Of a DNA stretch of 64,000 nt, positions 57,880-64,000 are shown piece after piece; within the stretch, counting starts at the first letter, position 1; every line of letters starts with the position of its first letter. A model generated the notes under the pieces. The model was not told the DNA's origin. It did no database searches and saw only the letters and a list, made by a program, of their open reading frames with translations. The position numbers and the translations under genes are program-made. The stretch comes from Sequoia sempervirens (lineage: Eukaryota; Streptophyta; Pinopsida; Cupressales; Cupressaceae). Location: NCBI GenBank assembly GCA_007258455.2, contig VDFB02344352.1, positions 1-64,000 on the forward strand, written 5' to 3'.

Positions 57880-59260
57880 CACCCTCTAAAATGCGCCCTT
57901 ACAAGCTTGAAGCCTTGAAATTTTCTAAGGCAATGAAATTTGAAGCTACCCATGTGAAATGCGCCTTACCTTGCATGGATGCTTGGAAATTTTTCTAAGT
58001 GTTATAAACTTGAAGCAAGCACACCAAAATGCGCCCTTGAAGTGAGAGGAGGTTGGAAGGTTGAAAAATATTCCAAGTATTTTAAACTTGAAGTATGACC
58101 CTCCATATGCGCCTAAGGAGAGGAGAGGGTGATTAAAATATTCTAAGGCATGAAAATTTGAAGGAGGCACCCCTATATGCGCCCAACTTTGGAGGAAGAG
58201 TTAGAAATTTTTCAAGTGTCCAAAACTTGAAGTGTGACCCTCTATATGCGCCTTGATCTTGAGGAGAGCTAAGAAAATGTCTAAGGCAATGAAACTTGGA
58301 GTAGATACCCTCATATGCGCCTCAACTTGGGTGAGAGTTAGAAAAACTTCTAAGGAAAATAAACGTCTAAGTATGGAGGAATGGAAGTAAGACCCCTTGT
58401 ATGCGCCCAAGAACTTGAAGGGAGGTAAGAAAAGTTTCTAAGTCTTGCAAATTAAAAGCTAGCCATATCAAATGCGCCTTGGAAAGAAGGAGAGTTGGAA
58501 ATGTTTCTAAGGCCTGTAAACTAAAAGTGAGACCCCCTATATGCGCCTTGAGGAGAAGAGGAGTTAGAATTTATTCTAAGGCATTTAAATTTGAAGCTGG
58601 ACCTCCATATGTGCCTAAGAAGCTGAGAGAGTTTGAAAGTTTCTAAGGCATGTGAAATTAAAAGCTTGGCTACCTAAATGCGCCTTAACCCAAGGAGAGA
58701 ATGATTAAAAGTTTCTAACACATGCAAACTTGAAGTGGAGGACCCTATATGCGCCCAAAGTAAGAGCAAGTCAATGAAAATTTCTATTGCAAGTGAAATG
58801 AAAGCTTAAGACTCCAAATGCGCCTGGCTTGAACAAGGAAACATTGAAGGCTGATAAAACGTCTAAGTATTAAGTACCCCCCCCCCTCTCACACACGCCT
58901 AGCATGAAGAGTCAATTAAAAAAAATTTTCTAAGGGAAATTGAAAGTTACCACCCTTGAATGCGCCCATGGGAGAGAATTGAAAGGGAGATGCTCAAGAA
59001 AATTTTCTGAGTAGGAAAATGAAAGTTGGAGAGTCCAAGGGCGCTTGAAGACTAGAAGCTAGGGGAGATATTTTATAATGTTGAAATTGGAACCTCAAGA
59101 TGATAAATGCGCCTAAGCTTGAATGTGGTTTGTGGAATTTTCATAAGGCGTTGGAATTAAAGGTTCAAGAGTGGATATGCGCCTAACATGAAGTTTGGAT
59201 TTTTTTTAAGTGAGAAATGAAAGTTGGCCTAGTAAAAGACGCCCAAGGCTGGAGAAGTCA
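57880..59260 (+). repeat. degenerate minisatellite with ATGCGCC core, about 20 units of 70 bp (unit C)
   Basis: ATGCGCC or close variants occur near 57893, 57959, 58028, 58107, 58176, 58246, 58314, 58400, 58471, 58541, 58678, 58748, 58818, 58960, 59107 and 59177, spaced about 66-86 bp over most of the array. The spacers share TTTCTAAGGCATG and AAACTTGAAG. It occupies the same place relative to the gene as in B. Confidence 0.8.
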
Positions 59261-59383
59261 AATAGACTTCAATTAAAATTATTTTCCAAAGTTTAAAAAT
59301 CAAATGTCCCCCTTCGGTTAGACACATGAAATTTTGAAGTTGAGAAATATTTATCAAGGGGGAAATATTTTAAAAATGTTTTG

Positions 59384-59591
59384 GAAGGAAAATAATTTTG
59401 CTTGGTGATTTTAAAATGCTAGAGCTCACAAGTGATGAAATTTTTTCTGGGTGAAATATAGATTTTTTTAAAAAAAGGGCGCTGACGAAGGAAAATAATT
59501 TTGCTTGGTGATTTTAAAATGCTGGAGCTCACAAGTGATGAAATTTTTTCTGGGTGAAATATAGATTTTTTTTAAAAAAGGGCGCTGACGA
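59384..59591 (+). repeat. 103-bp tandem duplication
   Basis: 59384-59486 and 59487-59591 are near-identical, differing by an A/G at TGCTAGAGC/TGCTGGAGC and one T in a T-run. A recent local duplication upstream of the unit C gene promoter. Confidence 0.9.
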
Positions 59592-59918
59592 AGGAAATAA
59601 ATAAAGTTTCTCAATGGAATAAAATTCTAAGGTGTTGGGATTAAATTTCAATAATAAATACGCCATTGCTCAAGGGTGAGATTTTTTTTATGCTGAAGTA
59701 ATTTTTAATAAATTTCTCAAAAATGCTTTAGTCAACTGGACGTTACATGCAGTCAAGGAGGGAAATTTAATTTTCAAACGAGGAAAGAATCTCCAACAAT
59801 AGCAAATTCCTATGACAAATCTATGACGACTGAGCATATTCTCTCTTGAATTGGAAATTTTCTAAGTAGTGGGGGAGTGAATTAATGACAACTGCTAAAC
59901 TGGGCGACTTCTTTCAGT

Positions 59919-59926
59919 TATATAAA
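59919..59926 (+). promoter_or_regulatory. TATA box of the unit C gene
   Basis: TATATAAA about 380 bp before the ATG at 60300, at the place matching GGCTATAAAA in unit B. Confidence 0.5.
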
Positions 59927-60085
59927 CTCTAAAGCTATTCATTTTTCTTCACAAGTTGCAGAGTTGAGATTGTGCTGAAGTTGAAAGTGATTGCTGAGTG
60001 AGTGAGAAATTTTTGAGCTGAGTAAATAATTTTTCTAAGTGCTGAAGGTGAAGTGAGTGAGTGCTGAGAAGGAGAAAATTTTGAA

Positions 60086-60299
60086 GTAAGGGAGTTGAGC
60101 TTGATTTTTTTTTCGAAGTGCTGAAAGTGGTATTGCTGAAGCTCGAAGTTTGAATTTCGGTGTTATAATTCTCGAGGTTTGGAGTTGGTGGTTTAATGTT
60201 GAAGATTTTTATTTTTGAAGCTAACTCCACTTGCCAGCCATCTCGCAGTAATTTTATTTTCTAAGTTGGAATTGTAATGCTTGATTTTTTATTTTGCAG
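60086..60299 (+). other. probable 5'-UTR intron of the unit C gene
   Basis: Donor TTGAA|GTAAG and acceptor ATTTTGCAG|ATGG, both as in unit B (16129-15859). The acceptor is preceded by a T-rich tract. Confidence 0.55.
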
Positions 60300-63200
60300 A
60301 TGGCCGAAGTTCGAAGAGGAGATGCTGCCGGAACAAGCAAAGCTGCAGGCAGAGCTGGAAATGCTAAAGCAGGCAAGGAGAATGCCTCCAGGCAGGCAAT
60401 CATCAAACAGTTGAAGAAGTCATTCATTCCTGAATCGAAGTTCGTGTCGAAGCTGGGAGGTTTGACTGATACAAACCTTGGTTCATTCAACCTCGAAGCA
60501 TTCAAAAGAAGAATATACGGGTAGGGTGGTTATCCTCCATCAGTGACATCGCACAACATTGTGAGAAGTGGATTGTATGCAGCTGCTAGTTTTCCACCAG
60601 CAATTTGATGTCCTGAGCTGATAATGGAATGTGCAAACTACTACAAGCCAAACCACTGAACAATTATTTCTTCAGAAGGCAAGTTGCTGGCCAACTTCAC
60701 ACTTGAGGCTATTGGAGAAGCGTTTGGGATTCTAGCTATGGACAAAATGTTGTACAAGTCTAAGGAGAGGGCTTATAAAATGTATGCCTCATCTTTCGAT
60801 AGGTGTGCAAAGAGAATCAACACAACATGGATGAGGAAGCCAAAGCCTCCTGGCGCCAAGTTGCCAAAGTAGATCATCTCAGAGGAGCTAAAACAAGAAT
60901 ACTGTGATTTAATCATGATGCTCAACCGGGTGAATGGCAGCCCACAAGCGTATGCTTTTGAGCCTTGGATGTTCTTCTACATCAGCATGGTGTTAGAGGG
61001 GAAGGAATATGTAGATTGGGCGAGGATGATCAGTGACAACATAGATGAACAATTCATAAGCCTAAGGAGAAAAAAGACGTTTTACATGAGCTCGTATGTC
61101 ATTTATATGCTAGCTCGAATGACGAAGTATAAGGGGCTGACATACCAGGAGCCGATTGGATGTGGTTTTGGTCAATTTAAAATCCATGAAGCTTGTAGGA
61201 AGCTGCATTTGACAAGTACCTCCAGCTTCAAAAGAGTGAACGATGCTTTCACTATGTATATCACAAGGACTCTTCGACGGAGAACGCAACAAAGAATATC
61301 CAAAGAAGCACAAAAGTTGATTGAAGAGTACGGGTTTTGGTTTATCCAATTCCCGAAGTTCACGTATATAAGGCTGCCGGGGTTCCATTCATATGCCTAT
61401 CGACTGCCAAGATACCCCACAGATAGGATGGTGATGCTCGAAGTGTCTAGGCAACTCATGGCCTACGACAAAATTATAAGGAAAAAGAAGAAAGGAGGAT
61501 TGCACTTCCCTATTGTTATGGGAAATTCGCTTGAGGAGTGCCCTTCTTTGCAAGCAGCCAAGGAAGCGGAGGATGAGTTACAATTCTATCACCTCACTCT
61601 ACACACCAGCCGACAGGATTTTGATCCTCAAAGGAAGATTGGGGTGATACAGGGTGAAGAATATCGACACAAGGCTAATGTAGAAGATTTTTGGGCAAAT
61701 GCGGAAGATGAAGCTGAAATCAGAAAGAGGATGTTCTCCAGATTGCCTCTGAAATTGATCAGAGAGTGTGAGGTTGTCCAAGTTCCGGATCAAGTGGATG
61801 AAGATGCCAACGTTACTCACCTAGATTATGAGTCAATAAAAGACACACCAATCCCACCAACAAATTGGGCGGAGCCGGAAATCACAGACTTGGACACTTT
61901 GTCTATGCCTGTCTTAACTTTCACGAGGAGTTGGGTGGATGGACATGTTCACAGACTTAAGAGAAAATCAATTGCCCTCACATACAACCTCATGGGCGAT
62001 CGAAGGCCACCGATGTCAATAAAGAAGAGGAAACAAACCGCCCAAGCTACAGAACCACAGGAAGTGGAACCAATTCAGCTTGAGCCTCAGAGGATGGAGG
62101 AAGCATCACCCACACAGTTGTTGGCTCACTCTTCCAGCATATAAAGAGGTGTCAATATTTGCAGGTCAGAGGGTCAGAGTAAATGAAGAGCAAGAAATGG
62201 AAGAAGTTAACCAACCATTGTCTAGGGAGCCCGATAGTCAGAGCGCTAATGCTCCTGGGAGTGCCAACCAGCCGGATGAAGATGAAGAAACAAAAACACT
62301 TGGATCGTGCACTCGAGGCAGCTTTTGAAGATGAGGACATTACAGAGCCTGAAGTTCGGGGTCTTGAGGAGGATAGTTAGCACATGGAAATGAATGAGCC
62401 TCAACTGAACATTGTTGAAGAGGAACTTCATGAAGTAGAAGCAACAAAGGAGCAGCCCCTTGTCGTCTGCGGCGCTCAACAAAATGTTCCAAATTGGCTC
62501 ACAAGTGCAATAAGGAGAGATCAGGAGGACAACACTGACCCAGCAGTAGAGATGGAAGAGCTCCTTAATAGAATAAGCGGGTCACTTAAGAGGAAGAGAG
62601 CCAGAAAGTACTCCAGGATGGAAACAGATGAGTCCGGTTCTCACACTATTCATGTTGCGGTTCCGAGGGAAAAATGTGATCTAGATGAAGTAATGCCTGA
62701 AAATTACATGATCACTACGGTTGAATTAGGGCGCCCTACTGGAGTACAAGTAATGAGGAAGCTGAAAACTCCTTCCAGGCACTGAAAGATAGACTGCTTC
62801 GAAAGGGAGAAAAATACAAGAGGTTGAAAAGGGAGCATAGGGCATTAGTTGGGTATGTGTAGCATCTAGCACGGCCATGTCCTCAAGAGAACCCAATGGT
62901 GGAACTTCCACCTGAGCTTCCACGGGAGTCAATCAACGGGCTCGAGGAGATGAAGAAGGCCATTCAAGAGGGAGACAAGTGGATTGGCGGTGTTCGTGCT
63001 GAGGCTGAGAGATTCATTGTAGATCTTGTCTCCTCTTTCCAGCATGCTTCCACCATCCTCTCTCGTTTGGAGAACATTGAGCAGGCATGGAGTGATACTC
63101 ACATATTCCAGGATAAGACTATTCCACGCCTAGCTGCTCTGATGCGTATGCCAGTGTAGACTTTGATTGAAGAGGGGGTGATTCAGGCAGGGGATCGATA

Positions 63201-63673
63201 TGATTTTCCAGGCTGGTATTCTGCTGCATTCACTGGCCGAGGTTTCTTCGACACGGCAAGGTCAGAGTCGGCCAAGATTAGGAAGGCCATGGGAAATATT
63301 CAGGAGGGCATCTTCGATACGCTGGAGGCATTATTCACAAAAAGACTAACTCCCGAGGAGGTGACAGTGGATGGATTGAAGGGAAGATTGCAGCCATTCT
63401 TCTCTGAGATGAGAGTATTTGCTCAGGTCGACTTTGAGAATATCTCCACGTTCTCCGCCATTATTCAGAGCACGCAAGAATCCATTGAGGCTTGGAGAAA
63501 ATCTTGAGTCCGGCAGGAGCAGACGATTGCTATCCTTGAGTACCAACTTAATCTTACTCCGGCTATTTCCGAACAAGAAGTTGATAGTTGTGCTGGCCCG
63601 GTTTGTTGCTTTCACGGTCAGAGAGAAGAACAATGGGAACAGGATCTTGGATGAGAATCTTCTGGAAGGATAG
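60300..63673 (+). pseudogene. decayed homologue of the 1106-codon ORF
   Basis: Starts MAEVRRGDAAG after the conserved acceptor and follows the unit B protein end to end, with roughly two thirds identity judged by eye. Shared stretches include TSHNIVRSGLYAAA, LKQEYCDLIMML, KKTFYMSSYVIYMLARMTKY, DLDTLSMPVLTFTR and SRESIN/PRESIN-type segments, ending NLLEG. I count in-frame stops at about 60522, 60607, 60657, 60870, 62378, 62861, 63157 and 63505, and frame changes near 62140, 62310, 62760 and 63590. The longest surviving frame is 60915-62144. It cannot make the protein, but dates the gene as older than unit B. Confidence 0.8.
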
Positions 63674-63847
63674 TGGGCATTAATTTCCCATAGTGGTCAA
63701 AGGAGGAATCTGCCATTTTTGTGCTCATTAATTGCACCACTCCACCTTCTGGCGGTTTTTAGGGCAGAATCTAGTCTAGGGCTGATGTGGCTCAATCTGA
63801 GCCGTCCATTGTAATTTAATCTGGACTGTCCATTGAGATTGGCCAAC

Positions 63848-63855
63848 TATATAAA
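63848..63855 (+). promoter_or_regulatory. LTR-type TATA box of unit C
   Basis: TATATAAA followed by GGGGACTCCCC and CTCATTTGTA, as at 12368 (B) and 7861 (A). Confidence 0.55.
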
Positions 63856-64000
63856 GGGGACTCCCCTCATTTGTACATTATTAGACTAGAGATTATAGAT
63901 CAAAGAATAGAGTATAGAGAGATAGTTTAGAGTTAGCATAGTTTCATTGCATAGCATAGTTTGAAGGAGAAGGAAAGTTTTCCCTTTGAGAACTTTGTAA

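Larger units (their letters stand above)
57634..64000 (+). mobile_element. giant-LTR family, unit C (partial, decayed)
   Basis: A plus-strand relative of units A and B. It probably starts TGTCATGTCCC at 57634, then has an AT-rich leader, the GCGCC minisatellite (57880-59260), a TATA box (59919), a 5'-UTR intron, the decayed ORF (60300-63673) and the second TATA box with GGGGACTCCCC (63848). It runs off the right edge before its end. The leader lacks the dyad-motif cluster of A and B, so it belongs to another subfamily or has lost that part. Confidence 0.65.

Overview
The window looks like intergenic and intronic DNA of a seed plant with a large, retrotransposon-swollen genome. A conifer or other gymnosperm is my inference from the long LTRs beginning TGTAATGTCCC, the kilobase-scale introns and the density of decayed elements; no single marker proves it. 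There is no bacterial, organellar or rRNA sequence. Most of the 64 kb can be assigned to LTR retrotransposons, solo LTRs, a hAT DNA transposon and SINEs, many with target-site duplications (TSDs) readable directly in the sequence.

Layout. 1-2032: 5' end (gag start, primer-binding site, LTR) of a minus-strand Ty3/gypsy-like element running off the left edge. 2033-2825: a tRNA-type SINE remnant, a second SINE with a perfect 19-bp TSD, and a hAT end. 2826-22460: an old, unrecognised decayed coding region cut up by five LTR-type insertions, each with a 5-bp duplication: 3669-6882 (CACTA) with 4806-6416 nested in it, 6944-11250 (CTACT), 11467-19659 (GTAAG) and 20440-21698 (GCTCT). 22.5-30.7 kb: probable host-gene intron with two phase-compatible exons and a 3.1-kb hAT transposon. 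30726-36327: a nearly complete Ty1/copia element (486-bp LTRs, TSD TCTTT) with broken frames. 37404-42240: gypsy-type LTR sequence carrying a captured, intronless fragment of a PDS5-like cohesion gene and a second unidentified ORF series. 42.5-53.7 kb: a LINE fragment, probable host exons including DIS3/RRP44-like ones, and a non-autonomous copia-like element (47179-51422, TSD GATGA) carrying a processed small gene with a LYR motif. 54.2-57.6 kb: a hAT end, a solo LTR (TSD AATAT) and a 274-bp tandem duplication. 57634-64000: a second, decayed copy of the large unit seen at 11467-19659, on the plus strand.

The most unusual item is the family with members at 6944-11250, 11467-19659 and 57634-64000. 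The 8.2-kb member has LTR-type ends (TG...CA), a 5-bp TSD and an LTR-like TATA promoter, but no terminal direct repeats. It reads as one giant LTR whose U3 holds a complete gene: its own TATA box, a 5'-UTR intron and an intact 1106-codon ORF I cannot assign to any family. The related gene at 60300-63673 is riddled with stops yet clearly homologous. Two further regulatory-scale patterns stand out: an identical 16-bp dyad in the U3 of five LTR units, always in the same sense orientation, and arrays of small hairpins with similar 7-nt loops just inside the 3' LTR of two copia-type elements.
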